NCBI RefSeq assembly: GCF_015191005.1
Contig: NZ_CP040442.1
Location: 3,534,001-3,598,000 of the forward strand
Length of the DNA stretch: 64,000 nucleotides
DNA from: Kaistella flava (ex Peng et al. 2021)
GTDB lineage: Bacteria > Bacteroidota > Bacteroidia > Flavobacteriales > Weeksellaceae
Direction: 5' to 3'
Shown: one piece after another, positions 35,268 through 44,291 of the stretch
Layout: every line of letters starts with the position of its first letter
Numbering within the stretch: the first letter of the stretch is position 1
Notes under the pieces: generated by a model
What the model was told of the DNA's origin: nothing
What the model saw: the letters and a program-made list of their open reading frames with translations, nothing else
Databases searched by the model: none
Position numbers and translations under genes: made by a program

Positions 35268-37661
35268 ATGGAAATCAAAGAAATATACGACACCATGGTT
35301 TACGGTCCCGCTCCAGAAAGTGCAGCTGCTGCTGTGGAATTTTTAGAAAATCATAACCGAAGTTTCGACTTATTTATTGGAGGAGAATGGGTAAAACCAA
35401 ACGCTAAGAAATACATGGATTCCAACAATCCTTCTAATAAAGAGTTTTTAGCAAAAATTGCCGAAGCCGACGAAACCGATGTTGACAAAGCAGTGAAAGC
35501 TGCCAACAAAGCATTACCGGAATGGGTTGCAATCGGTGGATTCGAACGTGCAAAATATTTATATGCGATTGCAAGACAAATTCAGAAACACTCAAGATTG
35601 TTTGCAGTTCTTGAAACTTTAGACAACGGAAAACCAATTCGCGAAACCCGTGATATCGATATTCCAATTGTTGCCAGACATTTCTATCATCATGCAGGTT
35701 GGGCAAAATTGATGGATACCGAATTCAGAGATTATCAGGAAGTCGGCGTTGTCGGACAAATCATTCCGTGGAATTTTCCCTTAATGATGCTTTCTTGGAA
35801 AGTCGCTCCAGCTTTGGCCATGGGAAATACCGTCGTTTTAAAACCCGCAGAATATACGTCTTTAACGGCTTTGCTTTTTGCAGAAATCTGTGAGAAAATC
35901 GGATTGCCAAAAGGAGTTATCAATATTGTAACCGGTCGCGGAACCGTTGCCGGAAATGCTTTGGTTAATCATAAAGATATTCAGAAAGTTGCTTTCACAG
36001 GTTCTACTAAAGTTGGTAAAATCTTAAGAACAAATATTGCCGGAACAGGCAAAAAAATATCATTAGAATTAGGAGGGAAATCTCCTTTCATCGTTTTTGA
36101 AGATGCCGATTTAGATTCTGCAGTTGAAGGAATTGTTGATGCGATCTGGTTCAATCAGGGACAGGTTTGTTGCGCAGGTTCTCGACTTTTAATTCAGGAA
36201 TCAGTTTCACAAGTTTTCTACAAAAAACTTCGCGCAAGAATGGAAACCTTACGTATCGGCGATCCAATGGACAAAGTAGTTGATATGGGTTCTATTGTAG
36301 ATCCAATTCAATTGAAAACCATTAAAGATATGGTTCAAATTGGAATCGATGAAGGTTGTACGATTTATCAACCGAAAAATGGACTTCCAGAAAATGGATG
36401 GTTTTATCCACCCACTTTATTTACCGATGTTCCAACAAGCGCAGTAATTGCGCAGGAAGAAATTTTCGGACCGGTTTTAGTCGCCATGACTTTCCGTTCG
36501 CATTCTGAAGCCGTTGCTTTGGCGAATAATACAAGATACGGTTTGGCTTCAAGCGTCTGGACAGAAAATATCAATTTGGCTTTAGATACCGCACCGAAAA
36601 TTAAAGCCGGAAGCGTTTGGATCAATTGTACGAATCAGTTTGATGCTGCGGCAGGGTTTGGTGGTTACAGAGAATCAGGTTTCGGTAGAGAAGGAGGAAA
36701 AGAAGGTTTGCATGAATACATGAAACCAAGAGTGGAAGCAGAATTTACTTCAAAACCAATTTTGCCGAAAACTGAAAAACCGAAAGATGCTAAAAAAGTA
36801 AAAAACACTTTAGCAGAAATCGACCGTACTACAAAGATGTACGTTGGTGGAAAACAAGCTCGTCCGGATGGAGGTTACAGTACGGAAATCAAAAACGCGT
36901 TTGGTGAATATATTGGTGAAGTTTCAGAAGGAAACAGAAAAGATATTAGAAATGCAGTTGAAGCAGCACACGCAGAAAAATCATGGGGCGGAATGACTGG
37001 TCATGCACGAGCGCAAGTTCTATATTATATCGCAGAAAATTTAGCAATTCGTTCAGAAGAATTTGCAGAAAGAATTGTTGAAATGACGAATCAATCTTTA
37101 GAATCTGCACAAGATGAGGTTGAGAAATCAATTGAAAGAATTTATACCTATGCGGCTTACGCTGACAAGTACGATGGAGCAGCGCATTCTACCGTTCAAA
37201 GAATGGTAACTTTAGCAATGCCGGAAGCAATTGGAGTAATGGCGATTATTTGCCCGGATGAAAATCCGTTGTTAGGATTTATTTCTACCGTAATTCCAGC
37301 GATTGCGATGGGAAATAGAGTAGTGGTCATTCCATCTGAAAAACATCCTTTCTCAGCAACGGATTTCTATCAGATTTTAGAAACATCAGATGTTCCTGCT
37401 GGAACCGTAAATATCATTACTGGTCCAAAAGAAGAATTAGCCAACGAACTCGCCAAACATTATAATGTTGAAGGAATTTGGTATTTCGGAACTGCAGAAG
37501 GAAGTAGAAATATCGAATTATTATCCACCGATTCTATGAAACGTTCTTGGGTGAATTTCGGTAAATATAGAAACTGGTTGAATCCAAAACATGGTGAAGG
37601 TCAGGAATTCTTAAGACATGCAACAGAAATTAAAAACATCTGGATTCCATACGGAGCATAG
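35268..37661 (+). CDS. Double-domain aldehyde dehydrogenase (ALDH16 type)
   Basis: 797 residues. The N-terminal ~490 are a full aldehyde dehydrogenase: IIPWNFPLMMLSWK, FTGSTKVGKIL, general-base Glu in LELGGKSP, catalytic Cys in NQGQVCCAGSRL and EEIFGPVL. The C-terminal ~300 residues repeat the aldehyde dehydrogenase fold (MYVGGKQARPDGGYS, VIPAIAMGNRVVVIPSEK) but lack a catalytic Cys motif. This is the ALDH16 architecture, where the second domain is a pseudo-enzyme. Next to deoC, oxidation of acetaldehyde from deoxyribose is the best guess. ATG at 35268 follows a G-free 50-base leader; the longer frame is not supported. Confidence 0.92.
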   Translation: MEIKEIYDTMVYGPAPESAAAAVEFLENHNRSFDLFIGGEWVKPNAKKYMDSNNPSNKEFLAKIAEADETDVDKAVKAANKALPEWVAIGGFERAKYLYAIARQIQKHSRLFAVLETLDNGKPIRETRDIDIPIVARHFYHHAGWAKLMDTEFRDYQEVGVVGQIIPWNFPLMMLSWKVAPALAMGNTVVLKPAEYTSLTALLFAEICEKIGLPKGVINIVTGRGTVAGNALVNHKDIQKVAFTGSTKVGKILRTNIAGTGKKISLELGGKSPFIVFEDADLDSAVEGIVDAIWFNQGQVCCAGSRLLIQESVSQVFYKKLRARMETLRIGDPMDKVVDMGSIVDPIQLKTIKDMVQIGIDEGCTIYQPKNGLPENGWFYPPTLFTDVPTSAVIAQEEIFGPVLVAMTFRSHSEAVALANNTRYGLASSVWTENINLALDTAPKIKAGSVWINCTNQFDAAAGFGGYRESGFGREGGKEGLHEYMKPRVEAEFTSKPILPKTEKPKDAKKVKNTLAEIDRTTKMYVGGKQARPDGGYSTEIKNAFGEYIGEVSEGNRKDIRNAVEAAHAEKSWGGMTGHARAQVLYYIAENLAIRSEEFAERIVEMTNQSLESAQDEVEKSIERIYTYAAYADKYDGAAHSTVQRMVTLAMPEAIGVMAIICPDENPLLGFISTVIPAIAMGNRVVVIPSEKHPFSATDFYQILETSDVPAGTVNIITGPKEELANELAKHYNVEGIWYFGTAEGSRNIELLSTDSMKRSWVNFGKYRNWLNPKHGEGQEFLRHATEIKNIWIPYGA

Positions 37662-37682
37662 AACTTTTAAATAGAAATAAAT

Positions 37683-37712
37683 AAAAAGCCACGAAATTTT
37701 CGTGGCTTTTTT
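37683..37712 (+). terminator. Terminator after the aldehyde dehydrogenase gene
   Basis: GCCACGAAA (37688-37696) pairs with TTTCGTGGC (37698-37706) with A-run before and T-run after. Confidence 0.9.
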
Positions 37713-37720
37713 GTTAAAAT

Positions 37721-37952
37721 AAATCTGCGCAATCTGTTAAATCTGCGAAATAGAAATTCAAAAATAAAACGTGAAAATTTCACCATTAAGATTTGTGAAG
37801 CAATTAAGCTCATTAAGATGTCCTTCGGAAAATTGCTTGGCGCTAAAGCTAATGTGATCTCTTTAGCACAAAGATTTTAACTTCAACTTATGTGACTTTT
37901 ATGTGAAAAAACATATTTATCAGGCAGAAAATATTGACTTTGTGGTTTTAAA
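37721..37952. repeat. Intergenic repeat unit of ~230 bp, first copy
   Basis: Begins AAATCTGCGC and ends GACTTTGTGGTTTTAA. It shares with the second unit the order: AATCTGCGCAA, AAGATTT(G/A)TGAAG, a CTCATTAAG/TTACTAAG block, TCGGAAA, GATCTCTTTAGC, AAAGATTTTAACTTCAACT, ATGTGACT, ACATAT, CAGAAAAT. No coding capacity is visible. Together with the second copy it fills the 540-bp gap between the aldehyde dehydrogenase and PorV-like genes. Confidence 0.75.
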
Positions 37953-37953
37953 A

Positions 37954-38187
37954 AAATCTGCGCAACTAAATCTTCGAGAGATTAATTCAAATAAACTTTG
38001 GAAATTTTCAGCTTTAAGATTTATGAAGAGGTTAAGTTTACTAAGATTTCCCTCGGAAATTGCGTTGCACAACTACTAATGGGATCTCTTTAGCGTAAAG
38101 ATTTTAACTTCAACTAATGTGACTTATGTGTAAAAAAAAACATATTCGTCAAGCAGAAAATAAGCTTTGTGACTTTGTGGTTTAAAT
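37954..38187. repeat. Intergenic repeat unit of ~230 bp, second (tandem) copy
   Basis: Direct, diverged copy of 37721-37952, in the same orientation and immediately adjacent, sharing identical words such as AAAGATTTTAACTTCAACT and GATCTCTTTAGC. A related piece lies in inverse orientation at 49020-49155. Confidence 0.75.
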
Positions 38188-38205
38188 AGAATTTTTAGAG
38201 AAATG

Positions 38206-39288
38206 TTAATTTCTGAAATCTCCCATATCCAATTTCAAAGAAAAGAAATTAGAGTAGAAATTAGAGCCACCAATTCCTGAATTGGTAATCGCGTAATCCA
38301 AAGTCAAGCCTTGGTATTTAACACCGATTCCGGCACTTGGTTGGAAAGAAACTTTACGTTTTAAATTCTCGATATCGGTAATCGTTTGAAATCTATTAAG
38401 ACCCACTCTTACAAAAATCATATCCTGAAATTTGAGTTCAGCTCCTGCGTAAGGCGTAATACTCGCAAAGTCCGTAGAAATAACCGCAGCTGTTTTCGCA
38501 AAATCAATGTTGATTCCGGCTTCAGGCATTAATTCTAAATCACGGTTAATTTCAAAATTACGACTCATTCCAAAATTCAATTTCGGCATTGTGATTTCCA
38601 TTTTATCTTTTGGTGCGGGATTAAATTCCTCGCCATTCACCACGGCAGAAAGTTCTTTCTGATTAACGGTCCAGAAGTTTACCGTAGTTGTAATATCTTT
38701 CATTACTGCACCGTAATTCCAGCCATTATCCGAATGATAAATTGCTCCTAAGTCAAAACCGAAACCGTAACCACTTGCAAATTTCCCAACATTTCTGTAA
38801 ACTAATTTTGCATTAACACCAACATCTAATTTTTGATTCCCGCCTGGATGAAACGCATAAGAAAGTAACGCTGCATAATCGGATTGTGAAAAACTGGTGA
38901 TTTTGTCGTAATCAATATTTCCTTCAGGATCAATTAATTGCGTAGTATTTAAAATATTATCAACTCCAAGACGAACGATGGAAATTGCAAAAACACCTCC
39001 ATCATTATCCAAAGGTTTTGCGTACGCGATATAGTCGTATTTCGCAATTGATTCAAAATATTCAGCATGCATTGCCGCGCCTTGCCAATCACGATCAATC
39101 CCGTTTAATCCTGCCGGATTCCACATTGGCGAATACACGTCACCTTGATTAGAAATCACTGCGCCGCCCATTGCAAGACCTCTCGCACCAGCTCCGATGT
39201 TCAGAAATTCGTTGGAATATTTCCGCACGATTTGAGCTTCAGAAAAAACTCCTGAAGTTATTAAAGCGGCGAAGAATAATTTTCTCAT
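38206..39288 (-). CDS. PorV/PorQ family outer-membrane protein (PorV2-like)
   Basis: 360 residues with a signal peptide (cleaved near SEAQ) and a beta-barrel of the UPF0164/PorV type: NIGAGARGLAMGGAVISNQGD and YSPMWNPAGLNGI are the family's N-terminal signatures, and alternating hydrophobic strands run to the end. PorV proteins are outer-membrane partners of type IX secretion that guide cargo to the sortase PorU; this one resembles the paralogue often called PorV2. The ATG at 39288 overlaps the EamA stop (TGATG); a TTG precedes it. Confidence 0.82.
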   Translation of the reverse strand: MRKLFFAALITSGVFSEAQIVRKYSNEFLNIGAGARGLAMGGAVISNQGDVYSPMWNPAGLNGIDRDWQGAAMHAEYFESIAKYDYIAYAKPLDNDGGVFAISIVRLGVDNILNTTQLIDPEGNIDYDKITSFSQSDYAALLSYAFHPGGNQKLDVGVNAKLVYRNVGKFASGYGFGFDLGAIYHSDNGWNYGAVMKDITTTVNFWTVNQKELSAVVNGEEFNPAPKDKMEITMPKLNFGMSRNFEINRDLELMPEAGINIDFAKTAAVISTDFASITPYAGAELKFQDMIFVRVGLNRFQTITDIENLKRKVSFQPSAGIGVKYQGLTLDYAITNSGIGGSNFYSNFFSLKLDMGDFRN

Positions 39289-40181
39289 CAATCCTGTAGT
39301 TTTTTTGCAGCTGTGTTTTTTCGTGATTTCAATACTCCATTAACAATAATTGCTGAAATCATAATTAAAGAAGCACCATAAAAAATCGGGCTCATTTGTT
39401 CAGATTCTCCAAAAATAAAGAAAGCCAGGATAATCCCATAAACTGGCTCTAAATTCACAGTTAGAATTAAGGTAAATGGTGAAATATACTTCATCAAATT
39501 AACCGATTCCAACATTGGGAAAGCCGTAAATACACTTGCTAATATGATAACTAACGTCAAATCATGCGTGCTTATTTCATTCAACTGAAAAATTTGCCCG
39601 GTCAATAGGAAAAATGCCGTCAGGATTAGGAAACCCGAAAATATTTCATAGAAAATAATATTTCCAGAACTCGTTTTACCAAATATCTTTCCATTAAAAA
39701 CAGAAAATACAGTTCCGAAAAGAGCGGTAAGAATACCGTAAAATATTCCTTCTTTATATTGAAATTCAGTTTTAAAAATTAAGCCCATACAAATCACGAT
39801 GACCACTCCCATGACGACTTCGGAGATATCAATTTTCCTTTTAAAAATAATCGGTTCTAGAATCGACGCAAATAAAGTAGAAAGCGACAAACAACTTAAG
39901 GCAATCGAAACGTTAGAAACTTTGATGGCATAAAAGAAACATAACCAGTGAAAGGCCATAAATCCGCCAATAAGAGAAAGTTGAATGAAAAGTTTTTTAG
40001 AAATTTTAATGCTTTCTTTTTTGAAGAAGCGGATGAAAATAAATAAAAACAGCGCCGCAAAAAGCATACGATAAAAGGTCAATATTTGTGCGTTGGCCGT
40101 AATGAGTTTTCCTAAAATTGCGGTAAATCCCCAAAGAAAAACAATAATGTGAAGTCGAAAAAGTGCAGATTTTTTTACCAC
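39288..40181 (-). CDS. EamA/DMT family transporter
   Basis: 297 residues with ten predicted membrane helices in two EamA repeats; FLWGFTAILGKLITANAQILTFYRM opens the first repeat and NLEPVYGIILAFFIFGE is typical of the second. Likely a metabolite exporter in the cytoplasmic membrane; substrate unknown. The start is GTG at 40181. Its stop overlaps the PorV-like start by one base, so the two are translationally coupled, an unusual pairing. Confidence 0.88.
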   Translation of the reverse strand: MVKKSALFRLHIIVFLWGFTAILGKLITANAQILTFYRMLFAALFLFIFIRFFKKESIKISKKLFIQLSLIGGFMAFHWLCFFYAIKVSNVSIALSCLSLSTLFASILEPIIFKRKIDISEVVMGVVIVICMGLIFKTEFQYKEGIFYGILTALFGTVFSVFNGKIFGKTSSGNIIFYEIFSGFLILTAFFLLTGQIFQLNEISTHDLTLVIILASVFTAFPMLESVNLMKYISPFTLILTVNLEPVYGIILAFFIFGESEQMSPIFYGASLIMISAIIVNGVLKSRKNTAAKKLQD

Positions 40182-40203
40182 TATTTTAATATTTTAACTT
40201 TTG

Positions 40204-40211
40204 CAAATCTA
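40204..40211 (-). promoter_or_regulatory. Promoter -7 box of the EamA/PorV-like operon
   Basis: TAGATTTG on the minus strand, 22 bases before the GTG start. Confidence 0.5.
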
Positions 40212-40257
40212 CAAATCCAATTTAGATTATAAGAACAATTTACTTCTTCATTTATTG

Positions 40258-40293
40258 AAAAAAAACCCTGAAAATTTCAGCAACTTTCAGGGT
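40258..40293 (-). terminator. Orphan minus-strand terminator upstream of EamA
   Basis: ACCCTGAAA and TTTCAGGGT pair around an 11-base loop; on the minus strand a run of eight T follows, on the plus strand none. It lies upstream of the EamA promoter box, so it must end a different minus-strand transcript that would begin between 40300 and 40500. Confidence 0.65.
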
Positions 40294-40344
40294 ATTCAAA
40301 TAATAAACTACTAAAAAAAATAAAACTAGGAATAAATTAGGAGT

Positions 40345-40381
40345 AATTCCTGTTATTTATAACGGGATTTTAGTTTTTTTA
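40345..40381 (+). terminator. Plus-strand hairpin with T-rich tail
   Basis: CCTGTTAT (40349-40356) pairs with ATAACGGG (40359-40366), followed by ATTTTAGTTTTTTT. It is a terminator candidate facing the carboxylase gene, though no plus-strand gene lies directly before it. Confidence 0.4.
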
Positions 40382-40502
40382 TTTTGCTTGTTTTCAATAA
40401 TTCTGCTAAATAATTTTCTGTGTTTCAAATCATTAGTTGTGGTGCGTGTTTGTTAAAGTATTATCTTAAAAAATCTTACCTTTAAGAAAATTTTTTTCAC
40501 GT

Positions 40503-42131
40503 ATGGATTTAGAATTTAACAAAAGAGAAGATCAAAATAAATTAAAACTTGGCGCGATTAACAGTCTGCTTTCTGAAATTAAAAAAGGAGGTGGCGAAAA
40601 GCGGTTGCAAAAACAAAGAGATGAAGGCAAGTTAACCGCACGCGAACGAATCGATTATCTTCTTGATAAAAATGCAGATTCTATTGAAATTGGCGCTTTT
40701 GCCGGATATGAAATGTACGAAGCCGAAGGTGGTTGCCCGAGTGCAGGAGTTGTAGTGAAGATGGGTTACGTTTCTGGAAAGCAATGTTTGATTGTTGCTA
40801 ATGATGCTACTGTAAAAGCTGGAGCTTGGTTTCCGATTACGGCTAAAAAGAATCTTCGTGCTCAAGAGATTTCAATGGAAAATAAATTACCAATTATTTA
40901 TTTAGTTGATTCCGCTGGAGTTTATTTGCCGATGCAAGATGAGATTTTTCCGGATAAAGAACACTTCGGGCGTATTTTCCGTAACAATGCAAAAATGAGT
41001 TCCATGGGAATTATTCAGATTTCTGCGGTCATGGGAAGTTGCGTTGCTGGTGGTGCTTACTTGCCAATTATGAGTGATGAAGCGATGATTGTCGATAAAA
41101 CAGGTTCTATCTTTTTAGCCGGAAGTTATTTGGTAAAAGCCGCTATTGGCGAAACCATTGATAATGAAAGTTTGGGAGGTGCAACGATGCATTGCGAAGT
41201 TTCTGGCGTGACTGATTATAAAGCGAAAGATGATAAAGATGCGCTAGACAGAATTAAAAATATTATGAAATCAATCGGCGATTATGAAAAAGCCGGTTTC
41301 GACAGAACTGAAAGTTTTCCACCAAAACAAAAAATAGAAGATATTTTCGGACACATGCCAGTTTCAAGATCGGAGCAATATGATACTTTTGATATTATTA
41401 AATCTTTGGTCGATAATTCAGAATTCGAAGAATATAAAGGAGATTATGGTAAAACGATTATTTGTGGTACGGCCAGAATTGATGGTTGGAGCGTAGGAAT
41501 TGTAGCTAATCAAAGAAAATTAGTGAAAAACGGAAAAGGAGAGATGCAGTTTGGTGGCGTTATTTATTCTGACTCTGCAGACAAGTCAACTCGATTTATT
41601 GCCAATTGTAATCAAAGAAAAATTCCATTATTATTCTTACAGGACGTTACTGGATTTATGGTAGGTTCAAAATCTGAACAAGGTGGAATCATCAAAGACG
41701 GAGCGAAAATGGTCAACGCCGTTTCGAATTCTGTCGTTCCTAAATTTACTGTTATTACAGGGAATTCTTATGGTGCTGGAAATTATGCAATGTGTGGAAA
41801 AGCATATGATCCAAGATTAATTGTTGCGTGGCCATGGGCAGAACTTGCGGTAATGGGTGGAAGTCAGGCTGCTAAAGTTTTGGCGCAAATTCAAACTTCA
41901 ACTTTAAAGAAACAAGGAAAAGAAATTTCGGCAGAAGAAGAGCAGGAAATTTTGAAAACTATTTCAGAAAGATATCAGAAACAAACCGAACCTACTTACG
42001 CTGCGGCAAGATTATGGACGGATGCTATCATCAATCCTGTGGATACCAGAAAATGGATTTCAATGGGAATTGAAGCGGCGAATCATGCTCCGATTACAGA
42101 GAAATTTAATTTAGGCGTGATTCAGGTTTAA
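40503..42131 (+). CDS. Acyl-CoA carboxylase beta subunit (carboxyltransferase)
   Basis: 542 residues of the propionyl/methylcrotonyl-CoA carboxyltransferase family. Both crotonase-like halves are present: N-terminal RERIDYLLDKNADSIEIG and GSCVAGGAYLPIMSDEAMIV, C-terminal FLQDVTGFMVGSKSEQGGIIK and NSYGAGNYAMCGKAYDPR. The QGGIIKDGAKM and VMGGSQAAKVLAQIQ motifs resemble methylcrotonyl-CoA or related acyl-CoA carboxylases more than acetyl-CoA carboxylase AccD. No biotin carrier subunit is adjacent, so partners must be elsewhere. Confidence 0.9.
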   Translation: MDLEFNKREDQNKLKLGAINSLLSEIKKGGGEKRLQKQRDEGKLTARERIDYLLDKNADSIEIGAFAGYEMYEAEGGCPSAGVVVKMGYVSGKQCLIVANDATVKAGAWFPITAKKNLRAQEISMENKLPIIYLVDSAGVYLPMQDEIFPDKEHFGRIFRNNAKMSSMGIIQISAVMGSCVAGGAYLPIMSDEAMIVDKTGSIFLAGSYLVKAAIGETIDNESLGGATMHCEVSGVTDYKAKDDKDALDRIKNIMKSIGDYEKAGFDRTESFPPKQKIEDIFGHMPVSRSEQYDTFDIIKSLVDNSEFEEYKGDYGKTIICGTARIDGWSVGIVANQRKLVKNGKGEMQFGGVIYSDSADKSTRFIANCNQRKIPLLFLQDVTGFMVGSKSEQGGIIKDGAKMVNAVSNSVVPKFTVITGNSYGAGNYAMCGKAYDPRLIVAWPWAELAVMGGSQAAKVLAQIQTSTLKKQGKEISAEEEQEILKTISERYQKQTEPTYAAARLWTDAIINPVDTRKWISMGIEAANHAPITEKFNLGVIQV

Positions 42132-42156
42132 CATAAAAACTCTAAAAACACTTATT

Positions 42157-42765
42157 ATGAAAAAATTACTATTGTTCCTCGCAATTCTGAATTTCAGTTT
42201 TGTGTTTTCTCAATGTACGATTACTGGCGCTGATCAAGTTCAGGTTGGTGAAAGACAAACGTATTCCGTTTCAGATAGTAATGTGCAATGTACAGATTGT
42301 TATGCATGGACCTATTTGGATCAGAAGGTGATTTTGGAAGATGACACTCACAGCAATACGCTGACTTTAAAAGGGTCACTTCCGGGAAAAGCACTCTTAT
42401 CTTTAGAAATAAAAACTAATGAAGGAATTTCGAAATGTCAGAAATCAATTCAAGTAATAGCGCCCACTTCAAAGGTGTTAGATGTTAATGCGCCAAAATG
42501 TAATATTACGACCGATTCTTTTAAAGAAGTTAGAGAGTCAGATAAAACAGTCGTTTTTGAACCAAGTGACACGGAGAAAGATTATTCCTACAAATGGACC
42601 GTAACGTATAGAAGCGGTGATAAAAAAGTGTCCGGTGAAAAATTAGGAAAGTTCAATTTTTCAAATGAAAATGTAATTGATACAGTAGAGCTGGACATCG
42701 TTGATAGAGAATGTACGAAGAAAATATCAAAATCTTACAATAATAATTTCTGGTATTTTTTCTAG
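42157..42765 (+). CDS. Secreted Cys-containing protein, two immunoglobulin-like domains
   Basis: 202 residues with a signal peptide (MKKLLLFLAILNFSFVFSQ) and a mature part of two beta-sandwich-like segments (about 20-105 and 112-195). Several Cys occur in pairs (C20, C36/C39, C76 and others), suggesting disulfides. No sorting domain or lipobox is seen. Function is unknown. It starts 25 bases after the carboxylase gene and ends at a strong bidirectional terminator. Confidence 0.75.
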   Translation: MKKLLLFLAILNFSFVFSQCTITGADQVQVGERQTYSVSDSNVQCTDCYAWTYLDQKVILEDDTHSNTLTLKGSLPGKALLSLEIKTNEGISKCQKSIQVIAPTSKVLDVNAPKCNITTDSFKEVRESDKTVVFEPSDTEKDYSYKWTVTYRSGDKKVSGEKLGKFNFSNENVIDTVELDIVDRECTKKISKSYNNNFWYFF

Positions 42766-42791
42766 AAAATATTAAGACAATAGAAATAGTA

Positions 42792-42829
42792 ACAAAAAAA
42801 GTCCACCTTAAAAAGTGGACTTTTTTGTT
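42792..42829. terminator. Bidirectional terminator
   Basis: AAAAAAAGTCCACCTT and AAAAAGTGGACTTTTTT form a stem with A- and T-runs on both sides, between two converging genes. Confidence 0.88.
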
Positions 42830-42842
42830 GAAAAGAGAATTT

Positions 42843-43352
42843 TTACGCTTTTACAAACTGTAATTCTCCGTAAATTCTTACATCGTCAGAAACCATAACA
42901 CCACCTGCTTCCAGGGCTGCATTCCAGTTTAATCCGAAATCACTTCTCTTCACTTTACCTTCGAAAGAGAAACCAGCTTTGGTTTGTCCCCATGGATCCA
43001 CATTGATTCCACCAAATTCTACATCTAATTTAACTGGTTTTGTAACACCATTGATTGTTAAATTACCAGTAACTTCACTGTTTAAAGAATTAGATTCGAA
43101 GGTAATTGTCGGGTGAGTAGCAACATTAAAAAATTCTTCGCTTTTTAAGTGGTTATCACGATCTGTGTTGTTTGTACTAACTGAGTCCGTGTGGATTGTT
43201 GTTTTTACAGTAACATTCTTGAAAGTGTCGTCTTCAGCTTCTAAATCTGCTGTGAAGTTGGTGAAAGAACCTTTAACGTTAGAAATCATCATGTGTCTTA
43301 CTCTAAAAGTAATTTCACTGTGCGTTGGGTCTAAATTCCATTTTGTAGCCAT
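42843..43352 (-). CDS. YceI family protein
   Basis: 169 residues, lipocalin-like beta barrel: KWNLDPTHSEITFRVRHMMISNVKGSFTNF at the N-terminus and VTGNLTINGVTKPVKLDVEFGG in the middle are family hallmarks. YceI proteins bind long isoprenoid or lipid molecules. It lacks a signal peptide, so it is a cytosolic form. ATG at 43352 is chosen; the upstream frame crosses the promoter box. Confidence 0.94.
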   Translation of the reverse strand: MATKWNLDPTHSEITFRVRHMMISNVKGSFTNFTADLEAEDDTFKNVTVKTTIHTDSVSTNNTDRDNHLKSEEFFNVATHPTITFESNSLNSEVTGNLTINGVTKPVKLDVEFGGINVDPWGQTKAGFSFEGKVKRSDFGLNWNAALEAGGVMVSDDVRIYGELQFVKA

Positions 43353-43388
43353 AATAATATATAATTGATTTGTTTGATTTTGATAATG

Positions 43389-43396
43389 CAAAAATA
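43389..43396 (-). promoter_or_regulatory. Promoter -7 box of yceI
   Basis: TATTTTTG on the minus strand, 36 bases before the ATG at 43352. Confidence 0.55.
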
Positions 43397-43447
43397 GGAC
43401 GGTTTAAATGAATAAACATTGATGTAGGTTAAGAACGTATAAATTTT

Positions 43448-43455
43448 TATATTTG
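43448..43455 (+). promoter_or_regulatory. Promoter -7 box of the PAP2 gene
   Basis: TATATTTG matches TAnnTTTG, 16 bases before the ATG at 43472. Confidence 0.55.
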
Positions 43456-43471
43456 TTTAAACATCCTTGCC

Positions 43472-44179
43472 ATGAAAAAAAATTATGCATTTCTATTATC
43501 AATGCTTTTTGTAAGCATGAATTTTGCGCAAGTGAGTGACACTTTAAAAGTTGAGAATGAACGTTTCGATTTTCGATATAAAAAATTATATGTTCCCGCT
43601 GCATTAATGCTTTCAGGAATTATAACTGATAGTAATGGTAAAGAATCTCTGAAAAACGAAATCGTAGAAGGGCGCAACGAGCATCTTTTTGGTTTTAAAA
43701 ATCACTTAGATGATTACGCACAGTTTTTTCCTTTTGCAGCAATCTATGGTTTTGAAATCGCTGGCATGAAACCCAGAACAGATTGGAAAAATCGCACCGC
43801 TATTTTAATTAAAGGACAAATCGTAAATCTAGGTTTGGTTTATATTTTAAAAAAATCTTTGCATGAAACCCGTCCTGATGGAACTGCTTACTCATTCCCG
43901 TCCGGTCATACTGCCAATGTTTTTGCCGGAGCGACGATGCTTTCGATAGAATATGGCGAAGATTACAAATGGGTTCCTTACGTTGCTTATGGCACTGCAA
44001 CAGCAGTTGGTGTAATGCGAATGGCGAATAACAAACATTATATTTCCGATGTGCTTTTCGGTGCTGGTCTGGGAATTCTATCAATGAAAGCCGCTTATTG
44101 GACGCATCAATACAAATGGAACCGACCGAAATCTGAGCAAGATCCGCTAGCTATTTTGTACACTTTCCCAGAAAAATAA
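43472..44179 (+). CDS. PAP2-family phosphatase
   Basis: 235 residues with a signal peptide and the three phosphatase motifs in order: KKSLHETRPDG (K-x6-R-P), SFPSGHT (P-S-G-H) and RMANNKHYISDVLFGAGLG (R-x6-H-x3-D). The active site would face the periplasm. Substrates of such proteins are phosphatidic acid, undecaprenyl diphosphate or lipid A phosphates. Hydrophobic content is modest after the signal, so it may be a secreted or peripheral form. Confidence 0.88.
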   Translation: MKKNYAFLLSMLFVSMNFAQVSDTLKVENERFDFRYKKLYVPAALMLSGIITDSNGKESLKNEIVEGRNEHLFGFKNHLDDYAQFFPFAAIYGFEIAGMKPRTDWKNRTAILIKGQIVNLGLVYILKKSLHETRPDGTAYSFPSGHTANVFAGATMLSIEYGEDYKWVPYVAYGTATAVGVMRMANNKHYISDVLFGAGLGILSMKAAYWTHQYKWNRPKSEQDPLAILYTFPEK

Positions 44180-44237
44180 TTCCTTAAATAAAACTCAATT
44201 TTATTTATTAATTTTAGCAATCTTTTAACATTGGGTA

Positions 44238-44265
44238 AATCCTTTGATTTAAAGGATTGCTTTTC
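44238..44265 (+). terminator. Terminator between the PAP2 and peptidase genes
   Basis: AATCCTTT and AAAGGATT with a five-base loop, followed by GCTTTT. Confidence 0.6.
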
Positions 44266-44291
44266 TATTTTAAAATATTTATTTATATCAG

